A DNA stretch of 32,540 bases, taken from contig CAZMNF010000021.1 of assembly GCA_964567595.1 (NCBI GenBank), positions 1 to 32,540 of the forward strand, read 5' to 3'. A program made the position numbers and the translations under genes. Below, one piece after another: positions 14,983 through 23,821 of this stretch (its first letter is position 1; each line of letters starts with the position of its first letter). The stretch comes from CAZMNF01 sp964567595. Lineage in GTDB: Bacteria > Bipolaricaulota > Bipolaricaulia > RBG-16-55-9. Under the pieces are notes generated by a model. The model saw nothing but the letters and a program-made list of their open reading frames with translations. It ran no database searches and was not told where the DNA came from.

Positions 14983-16031
14983 TCGACCTGGACGACGGCG
15001 CGGCGCTGGCGCGGATCGACCGCGCCGACATGCGGGGGCTCCTGCGCGGATTTCCCGATCAAGTTGCCGAAGCTTGGAACTGGACCGTCGACGTCCCGGC
15101 GTTGGGTGCCATTGATCGGATCGTCGTCTGCGGCATGGGCGGCTCGGCCATCGGCGGCGACCTGCTGGCGACGCTGTTCCACCAATGGGCTGTTCCGCTC
15201 GACGTCACAACCGTTCGGGACGACGCCTTGCCGCCGTGGGTCGACGCGTCGACGTTGGTCATCGCGGTCAGCTACAGCGGCAACACGGAAGAGACGCTGA
15301 GTTGTGCGCAACGAGCCCTGGACCGAGGCTGCCCCATGCTGGCGGTCACCTCGGGCGGGCAACTGACCGAGCTGGCCCAAACGTCCGACGTTCCGCTGAT
15401 CGCCGTTCCCGGCGGGCAGCCGCCCCGCGCGTCCCTGGGGTATCTGTTCGTTCCCTTGCTGCGCAGCCTGGCGCCCCGCATTGGTCGGAACGTCGACGTC
15501 GACCTGGACGCGGCGCTCGGCCTGATGCGCGACCTCACCGTGGACCTCGACGAATCTGCAGCGGACGCGAACCGAGCGAAGCGATTGGCCCACGACCTGG
15601 ACGCGTTGCTTCCCATCTGCTACGGAAGCGCGGGGCTCACCGACGTCGCGGCGCGCCGCTGGACGACTCAGCTGAACGAGAACGCCCAGACGCCCGCTTA
15701 CTGGAACGTCGTCCCCGAGCTGAATCACAACGAGCTCATGGGCTGGGAGGGCGATGGGGTCGCCGCCCAGTGCGGCTACGTGCTGTTGCGCGATGCCGAC
15801 GAATCGCCGTCGGTTGCGCGTCGCTTGGCCATCGTGACGGAGCTGCTCCAAGATCGCGATTTTCGGGTGCGTGAGGTGCAGATCGCGGGCGAGAACGTGC
15901 TGGCTCGCTTGCTGGGGCTCATCGTCCTGGGCGACTGGGTGAGCTACTATCGGGCGATGCTGCGCGGGGTCGATCCCACGCCCGTGGCGCTGATCGAGCG
16001 CTTCAAAGCCAAAATGGCGGAGGCGTCTTGA
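14979..16031 (+). CDS. Bifunctional phosphoglucose/phosphomannose isomerase
   Basis: This 350-residue SIS-domain protein interconverts glucose-6-P or mannose-6-P with fructose-6-P. Motifs are CGMGGSAIGGDLL (about 48-60), the phosphate-binding AVSYSGNTEETLS (about 95-107), and the catalytic ELNHNELMGWE region (about 247-257). The family is known from archaea and deep-branching bacteria. It feeds mannose-6-P toward GDP-mannose with the guanylyltransferase one base downstream and the mutase at 17771. Confidence 0.9.
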   Translation: MIDLDDGAALARIDRADMRGLLRGFPDQVAEAWNWTVDVPALGAIDRIVVCGMGGSAIGGDLLATLFHQWAVPLDVTTVRDDALPPWVDASTLVIAVSYSGNTEETLSCAQRALDRGCPMLAVTSGGQLTELAQTSDVPLIAVPGGQPPRASLGYLFVPLLRSLAPRIGRNVDVDLDAALGLMRDLTVDLDESAADANRAKRLAHDLDALLPICYGSAGLTDVAARRWTTQLNENAQTPAYWNVVPELNHNELMGWEGDGVAAQCGYVLLRDADESPSVARRLAIVTELLQDRDFRVREVQIAGENVLARLLGLIVLGDWVSYYRAMLRGVDPTPVALIERFKAKMAEAS

Positions 16032-16032
16032 C

Positions 16033-17094
16033 GTGAGCGCGTTCCATGCAGTCATTCTGGCCGGCGGAAGCGGCACGCGGTTCTGGCCCAAAAGCCGCCG
16101 TGATCTTCCCAAGCAGCTGTTGAATATTCTCGGCGATAAGCCGCTCATCGCGCTGACGATCGATCGCCTGAGCGGGCTGTTCAAGCCCGACCACATGTGG
16201 GTTGTCACGCACCAGGACCAAGTCGAGGGCATCCGAGGATACGTTGACGCCGAGCGCATCTTGACGGAGCCGAGCTCGCGCAACACCGCGCCGGCCGTGG
16301 GACTGGCGGCGCTCCATCTCAAGCGCATCTCGGGCGAGGACGCGGTCTTCGCCATGCTGCCGGCGGATCACTACATGGCCGACGTCGACGGATTCCTCAA
16401 GACGCTCATGGTCGCCAAGGACGCGGCGGCCCAGGGGTATTTGACCGCGATCGGCATCCGGCCCCGCTACCCCGAGACCGGCTACGGCTACATCGAAGTC
16501 GGCGCTCCGCTCGACGACCTCGACTATCCCGATGTCCATCGGGTCGCGCGCTTTGTGGAAAAGCCCGATCGTCAGACGGCCCGTCGATACGTCGAGTCGG
16601 GAGACTACATGTGGAACGGCGGCATCTTCGTCTGGCGCGTCGGCACGTTTCTCGATGCGCTGCGAGCTCATCTTCCCGAGGTCCACGAAGGGCTCAACGA
16701 GATCGAGCGGGCCGACTTCGATCCCGACGTGGTGCAACGGACCTACGAGGCGTTGCCGGACATCTCCGTCGACTACGGCATCATGGAGCGCGCGCAGAAC
16801 CGCGCGGTCGTGTTGGCCGACTTCGGCTGGAGCGACGTCGGCTCGTGGTCGGCGCTGGATGAGCTGTTGGCGGGCGACGATCAGGGCAACGTGACCCAGG
16901 GCGAGGTCGTGGCGCTCGACGCCCGCGACTCGGTGCTGGTGAGCGAGCGCGGTTTGTTGGCGACGATCGGGGTGCGCGACGTCGTCGTCGTGGCCACTGA
17001 CGACGCCGTGCTCGTCTGTCCCAAGGAGCGAGCTCAAGACGTCAAACGGATCGTCGAAGTGCTCGAAGCCAGCGGCAAGGATGTCTACCTCTGA
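16033..17094 (+). CDS. manC: Mannose-1-phosphate guanylyltransferase
   Basis: This 353-residue nucleotidyltransferase makes GDP-mannose from mannose-1-P and GTP. Signatures are VILAGGSGTRFWPKSR (about 7-22), KQLL, TEPSSRNTAPA (about 78-88), LPADHYM (about 112-118), FVEKPD (about 174-179), NGGIFVWR (about 197-204) and GWSDVGSW (about 264-271). The C-terminal isomerase domain of two-domain ManC/AlgA is absent, which agrees with a separate isomerase gene upstream. The start is GTG, one base after the isomerase stop. Confidence 0.93.
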   Translation: MSAFHAVILAGGSGTRFWPKSRRDLPKQLLNILGDKPLIALTIDRLSGLFKPDHMWVVTHQDQVEGIRGYVDAERILTEPSSRNTAPAVGLAALHLKRISGEDAVFAMLPADHYMADVDGFLKTLMVAKDAAAQGYLTAIGIRPRYPETGYGYIEVGAPLDDLDYPDVHRVARFVEKPDRQTARRYVESGDYMWNGGIFVWRVGTFLDALRAHLPEVHEGLNEIERADFDPDVVQRTYEALPDISVDYGIMERAQNRAVVLADFGWSDVGSWSALDELLAGDDQGNVTQGEVVALDARDSVLVSERGLLATIGVRDVVVVATDDAVLVCPKERAQDVKRIVEVLEASGKDVYL

Positions 17095-17110
17095 GCCGCG
17101 TCCGAGCCCG

Positions 17111-17139
17111 TTGACATGCGACTTTGGCCCAAGTAGCCT
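17111..17139 (+). promoter_or_regulatory. Candidate promoter before the first Uma2 gene
   Basis: A perfect TTGACA (17111-17116) is followed after 17 bases by TAGCCT (17134-17139). The -10 box is weak. A GGAGG ribosome-binding site and the Uma2 ATG (17161) follow. Confidence 0.3.
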
Positions 17140-17160
17140 GCATTCGGAGGCGATCGACCC

Positions 17161-17769
17161 ATGGCCCGACGCGCTGACGTGCCGACGATGCTGAGCTATG
17201 AGGAATTCCTCGAGTGGTGCGACGAGGATACGTGGGCCGAGTGGGTCGAGGGGGAGGTCGTGATGGTCTCACCAGCGTCCGGCCGCCATCAGGATATTGC
17301 GGGGTTTCTCGAGACTCTGCTGCGGACGTTTGCGGAGGTCAATGCCGTCGGTGTGGTCTTATCCGCCCCTTTCCAGATGAAGCTGGGCCCTGAGCTGTCG
17401 GGACGCGAACCGGATCTCCTCTTTGTCGCCCGAGACCGCGACCACTTGCTCAACGGGACCTATCTCGATGGCCCCGCTGACCTCGTCGTGGAGATCGTCT
17501 CGCCCGAGAGTCGTCTTCGGGACCGCGGCGCGAAGTTCGCCGAATATGAGATGGCCGGCGTGCGGGAATATTGGCTGATCGATCCCGACCAGGAGCGGGC
17601 CGACTTCTTCGTGCTGGGTGAGGACGATCGCTACGAGCGCCAACGGCCGGACGACGAGGGCGTTTATCGCTCGACCGTTTTGGACGGCTTCTGGCTTGAG
17701 GTGGAATGGCTCTGGGCCGAGCCGTTGCCGCCCGTGGTTGACACCCTCCGACGATTGGAGCTCATCTAA
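17161..17769 (+). CDS. Uma2-family (DUF820) PD-(D/E)XK protein, copy 1
   Basis: This 202-residue protein has the Uma2/DUF820 fold, a PD-(D/E)XK nuclease-like family of unproven biological role. The putative catalytic set is intact: Asp85 in GREPDLLFV, Glu111 in LVVEIVSPES and Lys125 in DRGAKFAEYE, followed by the family hallmark AGVREYWLIDP. It sits between the GDP-mannose guanylyltransferase and the mutase. Two further copies with clearly different sequences lie at 19282 and 21313. Only one base separates its stop from the mutase start codon, so the genes are probably co-transcribed. Confidence 0.88.
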   Translation: MARRADVPTMLSYEEFLEWCDEDTWAEWVEGEVVMVSPASGRHQDIAGFLETLLRTFAEVNAVGVVLSAPFQMKLGPELSGREPDLLFVARDRDHLLNGTYLDGPADLVVEIVSPESRLRDRGAKFAEYEMAGVREYWLIDPDQERADFFVLGEDDRYERQRPDDEGVYRSTVLDGFWLEVEWLWAEPLPPVVDTLRRLELI

Positions 17770-17770
17770 C

Positions 17771-19243
17771 ATGGCGCACACGGAAGGCATTCATTTTGGC
17801 ACCGACGGCTGGCGCGGCGTGATCGCCCAGGACTTTACGTTCGCGAACGTCGCCCGCGTCGGCGCGGCGGTTGCCCGCTACCTCAAGAGCCAAGAGCGAC
17901 AGGACCTCGATGCGTACAAGCGCTGGAACGCCACGCCGACCGAGTGGCGCCGAGGCGTGGTCATCGGCTACGACATGCGCTTCCAGGCGGAGGCGTTCGC
18001 GCGTCATCTCGGTCGCGTGCTCGCCCAATACGACGTGCCCACGAAGCTTATCCCGACCCCCGTGCCGACGCCAGTTGTGGCCTACGGGGTCGTCCATCAG
18101 GGGGCCGCGCTCGGCCTGATGGTCACGGCCAGCCACAACCCGCCCGACTACCTCGGGATCAAGCTCAAGACCGAGCTGGGCGGGGCGGCCGGCCCCGAAG
18201 TCACCGAGCTCGTGGAACGGTTCCTTCCCGATACGGCCCCCGAGGTCACGGGCGAAGGGGAACCCGACACGCTCGAGGTGAAGCGGGCCTATCTCGATCG
18301 CCTGACGGAACTGATTGACGTCGAGTTGCTCCAGGGCGCGCCGTTGCGGGTCGTCGTGGACGCCATGCACGGCTCGGCGCGCGGCTATCTCGACACGATG
18401 CTGCGAGGTTTGGACATTCCCTACGTCACGGTGCGCCACGGCATCAACCCGCTGTTCGGCGGCACGCCTCCCGAGCCGGTGGAGCAGAACGTCACGCCCT
18501 TGAAGGCCGTCGTTGCTGCGGAGAAATCCCGACATCGCGACAAGCGGCTGCTCATGGGACTCGTCACCGACGGGGACGGCGACCGCGTCGCCGCCGCCGA
18601 CGAGCACGGCCACTTCGTCGATCCGCATCGCTGCTATGCGCTGCTGTTCCGCCATCTGTTGAACAAGGGCATGACGGGCAAGGCCGTGAAGAGTTTTACG
18701 CTCACGGACATGGCGACGCGGATCGCCGAGCGCCACGACGTGCCGATCGACGAAGTGCCCGTCGGCTTCAAGCACGTCTCGGAGAAGCTGCTCACCGACG
18801 ACGTGCTGATCGGCGGCGAGGAGAGCGGCGGCATCGCCGTCAAGGGCCACATCCCCGAGCGCGATGGCGTCCTGATCGGGCTGTTGTTGATGGAGGCGGT
18901 CGCCCGCGAAGGCAAGCCGCTCGGGCAGCTGGTGGACGTGCTCATGGACGAGGTCGGCCCGCACCACTACCAGCGCCGCGACCTCCATCTGGAAGAGCGC
19001 CTCGAGGCCGTGGGGCGCATCGAGGACGCCCGGCCGGAGACGTTCGCGGGCCGCCCCGTGCGCGGGATCGAAACGCTGGATGGGTTGAAGCTGCGCTTCG
19101 ACGACGGCTGGCTGCTCTTCCGCGCGTCGGGGACGGAGCCCGTGTTGAGGGTCTACTGCGAGATGGACGATCCCCGAAAAGTGACCGAGATGATCGACGA
19201 GGGCGTCAAAGTGGCCCGTGGCGAGCGGGCGCTGGGGAGCTGA
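17771..19243 (+). CDS. Phosphoglucomutase/phosphomannomutase
   Basis: The 490-residue alpha-D-phosphohexomutase converts mannose-6-P to mannose-1-P or glucose-6-P to glucose-1-P. Four family signatures are seen: an N-terminal FGTDGWRGV (about 8-16), the phosphoserine loop VTASHNPPDYLGIK (about 118-131), the metal loop VTDGDGDRVA (about 266-275), and the sugar loop GGEESGGIA (about 350-358) with the phosphate loop RASGTEPVLRVY. ATG at 17771 is one base after the Uma2 stop; an upstream open extension overlaps Uma2 in another frame and is not used. It supplies the missing step between the isomerase and guanylyltransferase for GDP-mannose. Confidence 0.92.
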   Translation: MAHTEGIHFGTDGWRGVIAQDFTFANVARVGAAVARYLKSQERQDLDAYKRWNATPTEWRRGVVIGYDMRFQAEAFARHLGRVLAQYDVPTKLIPTPVPTPVVAYGVVHQGAALGLMVTASHNPPDYLGIKLKTELGGAAGPEVTELVERFLPDTAPEVTGEGEPDTLEVKRAYLDRLTELIDVELLQGAPLRVVVDAMHGSARGYLDTMLRGLDIPYVTVRHGINPLFGGTPPEPVEQNVTPLKAVVAAEKSRHRDKRLLMGLVTDGDGDRVAAADEHGHFVDPHRCYALLFRHLLNKGMTGKAVKSFTLTDMATRIAERHDVPIDEVPVGFKHVSEKLLTDDVLIGGEESGGIAVKGHIPERDGVLIGLLLMEAVAREGKPLGQLVDVLMDEVGPHHYQRRDLHLEERLEAVGRIEDARPETFAGRPVRGIETLDGLKLRFDDGWLLFRASGTEPVLRVYCEMDDPRKVTEMIDEGVKVARGERALGS

Positions 19244-19272
19244 TTGAGGCGTCAAGCGTCGGCAGCTAAGCT
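19244..19272 (+). promoter_or_regulatory. Candidate promoter just before the second Uma2 gene
   Basis: TTGAGG (19244-19249), a 17-base spacer and TAAGCT (19267-19272) would place the transcript start at about 19279-19280, two or three bases before the ATG. The mRNA would be nearly leaderless. Confidence 0.25.
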
Positions 19273-19281
19273 TGGAGCGAG

Positions 19282-19881
19282 ATGGGCACCGAAGCCAAAG
19301 ACCGCGAGCTGACCACGGAAATTGCGGCCCTCTTCCCGCGACAGGGGGAATGGACGGAGCGTCACTACTTCTCACTCCCCGACACCAATCACGTTATGGA
19401 ACTGTCCGAGGGGAGGCTGATCATGCCGCCGCATCCCACTAACCGTCATCAGGTGACGGTCTTGGAGATTGCCGTTCGGCTGAGAGCGTTCGTGCGGGAA
19501 AGCGACTTGGGAGAAGTGCGCGTTGCCCCGCTTCCCGTCCGCCTCTGGCCCGGCAAGGTCCGCGAGCCCGACGTCTTCGTCATTGCCCGAGGCCACGAAG
19601 ACCGCATCGGCGAGCAGGCCTGCGGCGTCCCGGACCTCGTCGTCGAGGTGCTCTCCCCTGGAACGCGCGACACCGATCGAGGAGAAAAGCTCCTAGAATA
19701 TGCCCAAGCCGGCGTGCAAGAATACTGGATCGTCGATGTTGACGAGCGGATCATCGAGGTCTATGTGCTCAAGGGCAACGCGTTCGAGATGCACGGGAAG
19801 TTCGAGGCCGAAAGCTCGCTTAATTCGGTGCTTTTGGAAGGTTTCGAAGTGACCGTCGACGACCTTGTCCCCTCAGAATAG
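19282..19881 (+). CDS. Uma2-family (DUF820) PD-(D/E)XK protein, copy 2
   Basis: This 199-residue member of the Uma2/DUF820 family has the putative nuclease residues Asp97 in REPDVFVI, Glu122 in LVVEVLSPGT and Lys136 in DRGEKLLEYAQAG, and then VQEYWIVDVDE. It is closest to copy 3 in the KxxEYAQAGV segment, but the N-terminal halves differ, so these are not recent tandem duplicates. It lies between the mutase and the phosphodiesterase-like gene. Confidence 0.88.
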   Translation: MGTEAKDRELTTEIAALFPRQGEWTERHYFSLPDTNHVMELSEGRLIMPPHPTNRHQVTVLEIAVRLRAFVRESDLGEVRVAPLPVRLWPGKVREPDVFVIARGHEDRIGEQACGVPDLVVEVLSPGTRDTDRGEKLLEYAQAGVQEYWIVDVDERIIEVYVLKGNAFEMHGKFEAESSLNSVLLEGFEVTVDDLVPSE

Positions 19882-19897
19882 GAGCTGATCTTCCCGC

Positions 19898-21274
19898 TTG
19901 ACCCAACCCGTCGTCGTTATTGGCCTCGACTGTCTGACCCCGCAACTGGCGTTTGAGCAATACGCCGACGCGATGCCGACGCTCAACGCGCTCGCCCGCG
20001 AGGGCGCCTACGGGCGCCTGCGCAGCGTGACGCCGCCGATCACCGTCCCGGCATGGGCGTGTTCGGTGACGGGCCAGACGCCGGGCGAACTCGGCGTCTA
20101 TGGCTTACGAAACCGCCGGCGCTACGACTACGAGCCCCTCGGGATCACGACCTCGCTCGACGTCAACGCCCCGACGATCTGGGATCGCCTGAGCGATGCT
20201 GGCGAGGAATCGGTCGTCATCGGCGTCCCGCCGGGCTATCCGCCCAAACCCCTGAACGGCCATTCGATCTCCTGCTTCCTCACGCCCGGCACGGACAGTT
20301 CCTTCACGTATCCCGACTCGCTCAAATCCGAAATCGAGGAGAACGTCGGCGAGTACTGGTTCGACGTGCCCAACTTCCGGCAGGCGGAACGGCATGAGCT
20401 CTTGGATCGGATTCACCGACTGACGGAACAGCGCTTCCACGTCGCGACGCGTCTCATGACGACGAAGCCGTGGCAATTTTTGATGATGGTCGACATGGGC
20501 CCAGATCGGCTCCATCATGCGTTCTGGCAGTACGCCGATCGCGATCACATCCTGTACGAGTCGGGCCATCCCTTGGAGAGCGCCATGCGCGACTATTATC
20601 AATTCTTGGACGACCAACTGGCCCAGTTTCTGGAGCGCGTTCCCGACGACGCGGCCGTGCTGATCGTCTCCGACCACGGGGCCAAGCGCATGGACGGCGG
20701 CGTTGCCATCAACGAATGGCTCATCCGCGAGGGCTATCTCAAGCTGAGGAGCTCTCCCGACCAACCGACGCCGCTGGAGCGGCTCGACATCGACTGGCCC
20801 CAGACGCTGGCCTGGGGCGAGGGCGGCTACTACGGACGGATCTTTCTCAACGTGCAGGGCCGCGAGCCACAGGGCGCTGTTTCCCCGAGCGAGGTCGATC
20901 GACTCCGCGAGGAGCTCATCGCGAAGCTGGAAGCCCTGGGCGATGAGGACGGACGTTCGATCGGCACGCGCGTCCATCGGCCCGAGGATCTCTACGACGA
21001 GATCAACGGGATTCCGCCCGATCTGATCGCGCTCTTTGGCGATTTGCACTGGCGCTCGGTCGGGAGCGTCGGCCACGGCTCGATCTGGACGCGCCAGAAC
21101 GACACCGGGCCCGACGGGGCCAACCACGCGCCCGATGGCGTCCTCGTGGCCGCCAACGTGCCCGATCTACAGGGCGAACTGGGGCATCCTCGCTTGACCG
21201 GGTTGGCCTCCACCGCCCTGCAGCTTCTGGATCAGCCGTTGCCCAGGGGCGTCGATGCATCCTGGAGGGATTAG
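19898..21274 (+). CDS. Type I phosphodiesterase/nucleotide pyrophosphatase-like protein
   Basis: This 458-residue alkaline-phosphatase-superfamily protein should hydrolyse a phosphoester or transfer a phosphate group; the substrate is unknown. The N-terminal GLDC gives metal ligand Asp11. PPITVPAWACSVTG holds the likely nucleophile Thr49. DMGPDRLHHAFW and VSDHGAKRMDGGVAINEWL give the remaining Asp/His metal ligands, and GSVGHGSIW may add another. No signal peptide is seen, so it is likely cytoplasmic. The start is TTG at 19898 with AGGAG at 19880-19884; no suitable ATG is nearby. Similar genes occur in polysaccharide clusters, which fits the setting. Confidence 0.85.
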   Translation: MTQPVVVIGLDCLTPQLAFEQYADAMPTLNALAREGAYGRLRSVTPPITVPAWACSVTGQTPGELGVYGLRNRRRYDYEPLGITTSLDVNAPTIWDRLSDAGEESVVIGVPPGYPPKPLNGHSISCFLTPGTDSSFTYPDSLKSEIEENVGEYWFDVPNFRQAERHELLDRIHRLTEQRFHVATRLMTTKPWQFLMMVDMGPDRLHHAFWQYADRDHILYESGHPLESAMRDYYQFLDDQLAQFLERVPDDAAVLIVSDHGAKRMDGGVAINEWLIREGYLKLRSSPDQPTPLERLDIDWPQTLAWGEGGYYGRIFLNVQGREPQGAVSPSEVDRLREELIAKLEALGDEDGRSIGTRVHRPEDLYDEINGIPPDLIALFGDLHWRSVGSVGHGSIWTRQNDTGPDGANHAPDGVLVAANVPDLQGELGHPRLTGLASTALQLLDQPLPRGVDASWRD

Positions 21275-21312
21275 CGCGCGAAGATCGATCCCGGCAGAAT
21301 GGCGTGGGGTGA

Positions 21313-21957
21313 ATGCCGATGAAGGTCCATGTGGTGGACGAACGCAAGCGACGTCTGAGCGAACCCTATCTGATTCGCATGGGCGGTTGGACGCGCGAGC
21401 GCTATCTGCAAGAGGCGCCGGACAACCAGATCTGGGAGTTCGTCGGGGGAGAGGTGATCATGCACTCGCCGGCGACGGCCGAACATCAACGAATCGTCTC
21501 GTTCCTCAATCGGCTACTCGGCGGTTATTGCGAGACTCGAGGGTGGGGCGAGGTGCTGACCGGACCCGGTGCCCTCGATCTCTTGCCCAACGTCACTCGC
21601 GAGCCCGATCTCTTTGTCGTGGCCCCCGAGGACACGGATCGAGCAACCGGCACGCCGCTCGCGATCACGCCCGCACTGATCATCGAAGTCACCAGCCCGT
21701 CGACACGACGCATGGACCTGGAGGAGAAGACCACGGAATACGCCCAGGCCGGCGTGCCCGAGTACTGGGTGGTCGACCTGACCGAAAGCGAGTTGGTCGT
21801 CCATCGACTGGACGAAGAGCGCTATGAGATCGCTCGCGTCTCGGACGGCCGCGTCGTCAGCCCTTCCGTGCCCGGCTTCTGGGTTCGCGCCGAGTGGCTT
21901 TTCCAGGATCCGCTGCCCTCCGCCCGGAATTGCCTCCAATCGATCCTGGACGACTGA
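21313..21957 (+). CDS. Uma2-family (DUF820) PD-(D/E)XK protein, copy 3
   Basis: This 214-residue third copy has Asp99 in REPDLFVV, Glu125 in LIIEVTSPST and Lys139 in DLEEKTTEYAQAG, then VPEYWVVDL. It has a longer N-terminus than the others (about 25 extra residues). The ATG at 21313 is followed by another at 21319, and either could be used. It lies between the phosphodiesterase-like gene and Sat-CysC. Confidence 0.88.
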   Translation: MPMKVHVVDERKRRLSEPYLIRMGGWTRERYLQEAPDNQIWEFVGGEVIMHSPATAEHQRIVSFLNRLLGGYCETRGWGEVLTGPGALDLLPNVTREPDLFVVAPEDTDRATGTPLAITPALIIEVTSPSTRRMDLEEKTTEYAQAGVPEYWVVDLTESELVVHRLDEERYEIARVSDGRVVSPSVPGFWVRAEWLFQDPLPSARNCLQSILDD

Positions 21958-21986
21958 CCCTCCTTAATGGACGTTGTCCCCATGAC

Positions 21987-22016
21987 TTGAGGTGACCGTC
22001 GGCGGTCGCTTATCAT
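21987..22016 (+). promoter_or_regulatory. Candidate promoter of the Sat-CysC gene
   Basis: TTGAGG (21987-21992), an 18-base spacer and TATCAT (22011-22016) resemble sigma70 boxes. The spacer contains a small inverted repeat, GACCG-4-CGGTC (21994-22007), a possible operator. Confidence 0.4.
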
Positions 22017-22057
22017 GGCGCGTTATTCGCCCATCATCGGAAAGGACATCGGCATCC

Positions 22058-23788
22058 ATGGCATCCGCTGATCTCGTCGCCCCCCATGGCGGCGAGCTGA
22101 CCGAGCTGATCGTTGACGAGGCGCGAGCGCAAGAGCTAAGCGACGACATCATTCAGCTGCCGGACTGGGACCTGACCCAACGCCAGGTCTGGGACCTCGA
22201 ATTGTTGCTCAACGGGGCGTTCTCTCCCTTGAGAGGGTTCATGACGCAGGCGGATTACGCGGCCGTCTGCGACGGCATGCGGCTGACTGATGGGACCCTC
22301 TGGCCGCTCCCCATCACGCTGGACGTGACGGACGAATTCGCCGACGGGCTGGCCGAGGGCGATCGGGTCGCGCTGCGCCATCCCGAGGGCATGCCGCTGG
22401 CGGTGCTGACGGTTGAGGACATTTGGCGCCCCGACCGCGAGGCCGAAGCCGAGGCCGTCTACGCCACCGACCGCGACGATCACCCGGGCGTCTTCTACCT
22501 GCGGCACCGGACGCATCCGGTCTACCTCGGCGGGCAAGTTGAAGGGGTGGAGCGCCCGCCGCACCACACGTTCAAGTCGCTGCGCCACACGCCGGCCGAG
22601 CTGCGCGAGACGTTCCGCAAGCTGGGCTGGCGCCGCGTCGTGGGCTTCCAGACGCGCAACCCCATGCATCGGGCCCATGTCGAGCTGACCAAGCGAGCCG
22701 CGGCCCGCGCCGAAGCCAACCTCCTGATCCACCCGGCCGTCGGCCGGACCAGTCCGGGCGATCTCGACTACTTCGTGCGCGTGCGCTGCTACCAGCGGGT
22801 GCTGGCGCAGTTCCCGCCCCAGACGACGATGCTCAGCCTGTTACCGTTGGCGATGCGCATGGCCGGGCCGCGGGAAGCGCTGTGGCACGCCATCATTCGG
22901 AAAAACCACGGTTGCAGCCACTTCATCGTCGGCCGCGACCACGCCGGCCCCAAATCCCGCGATGGCGACGGGTTTTACGATCCCGACGCCGCGCGGGAGC
23001 TCGTGGACGCCCACGCCACTGAGCTCGGCGTCGAGCCCGTGACGTTCACCGAAATCGCCTACGTCCAAGAGCGGGCACAGTTCATGGAACGGGACGAGAT
23101 CCCCGAGAACGCGACGATCCTGAAGCTCTCCGGGACCGAGCTGCGACGGCGGTTGCGCGAAGGGCTGGATGTGCCCGACTGGTTCTCCTACCCCGAAGTC
23201 ATCCAGGAGCTGCGCAAGGTCTATCCGCCGCGCAACCGGCAAGGCTTCACCGTCTTCTTCACGGGGCTGTCCGGAGCCGGCAAATCGACGATCGCGCAGA
23301 TCCTCATGGCCAAGCTGATGGAGGACGGCGGTCGCCCGGTGACGCTCTTGGACGGCGATCTCGTGCGCAAACATCTCTCGAGCGAACTGGGCTTTTCCAA
23401 GCGGGACCGCGACATCAACATCAAGCGGATCGGCTTCGTCGCCAGCGAGATCACCAAGAACCGCGGCGTGGCGATCTGCGCGCCCATCGCGCCCTATCGG
23501 GCGACGCGCCAGGACGTCCACGAGATGATCGCCCAGTACGGCGGGTTCGTTCTCGTTCATGTGGCAACCCCCTTGGACGTCTGCGAGGCCCGCGACCGCA
23601 AGGGGCTCTACGCCAAGGCCCGCGCCGGGGTGATCACCGACTTCACCGGCATCGACGATCCCTACGAGACCCCGGAGAATCCGGATGTGACGGTTGACAC
23701 CGGACAACTGACCGCCGAGGAGGCTGCCCACCAAGTGCTCTTGCATCTGGAGAGCGAAGGGTTCATCAACCATCAGGGTACGACCTAG
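22058..23788 (+). CDS. Bifunctional sulfate adenylyltransferase / adenylylsulfate kinase
   Basis: This 576-residue fusion activates sulfate. Residues 1-394 are ATP sulfurylase, with GFQTRNPMHRAH (His204 and His207 region) and FIVGRDHAGP. Residues about 395-576 are APS kinase, with the P-loop GLSGAGKS (403-410), DGDLVRKHL and APIAPYRATR. The product is PAPS, used for sulfate assimilation or by sulfotransferases. ATG 22058 follows AAAGGA and is preferred over the open upstream extension. No sulfate transporter, PAPS reductase or sulfotransferase is in the window. Its place after GDP-mannose and surface-polysaccharide genes suggests, but does not show, a role in sulfating a glycan. Confidence 0.92.
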   Translation: MASADLVAPHGGELTELIVDEARAQELSDDIIQLPDWDLTQRQVWDLELLLNGAFSPLRGFMTQADYAAVCDGMRLTDGTLWPLPITLDVTDEFADGLAEGDRVALRHPEGMPLAVLTVEDIWRPDREAEAEAVYATDRDDHPGVFYLRHRTHPVYLGGQVEGVERPPHHTFKSLRHTPAELRETFRKLGWRRVVGFQTRNPMHRAHVELTKRAAARAEANLLIHPAVGRTSPGDLDYFVRVRCYQRVLAQFPPQTTMLSLLPLAMRMAGPREALWHAIIRKNHGCSHFIVGRDHAGPKSRDGDGFYDPDAARELVDAHATELGVEPVTFTEIAYVQERAQFMERDEIPENATILKLSGTELRRRLREGLDVPDWFSYPEVIQELRKVYPPRNRQGFTVFFTGLSGAGKSTIAQILMAKLMEDGGRPVTLLDGDLVRKHLSSELGFSKRDRDINIKRIGFVASEITKNRGVAICAPIAPYRATRQDVHEMIAQYGGFVLVHVATPLDVCEARDRKGLYAKARAGVITDFTGIDDPYETPENPDVTVDTGQLTAEEAAHQVLLHLESEGFINHQGTT

Positions 23789-23821
23789 CACGACTCGGCA
23801 TTCGCCTTTGTCGGTCCTCGG

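Noticed and set aside
17762..19375. 537-codon minus-strand frame opposite the phosphohexomutase
   Set aside because: The plus-strand protein has all four phosphohexomutase signatures; this frame has none.
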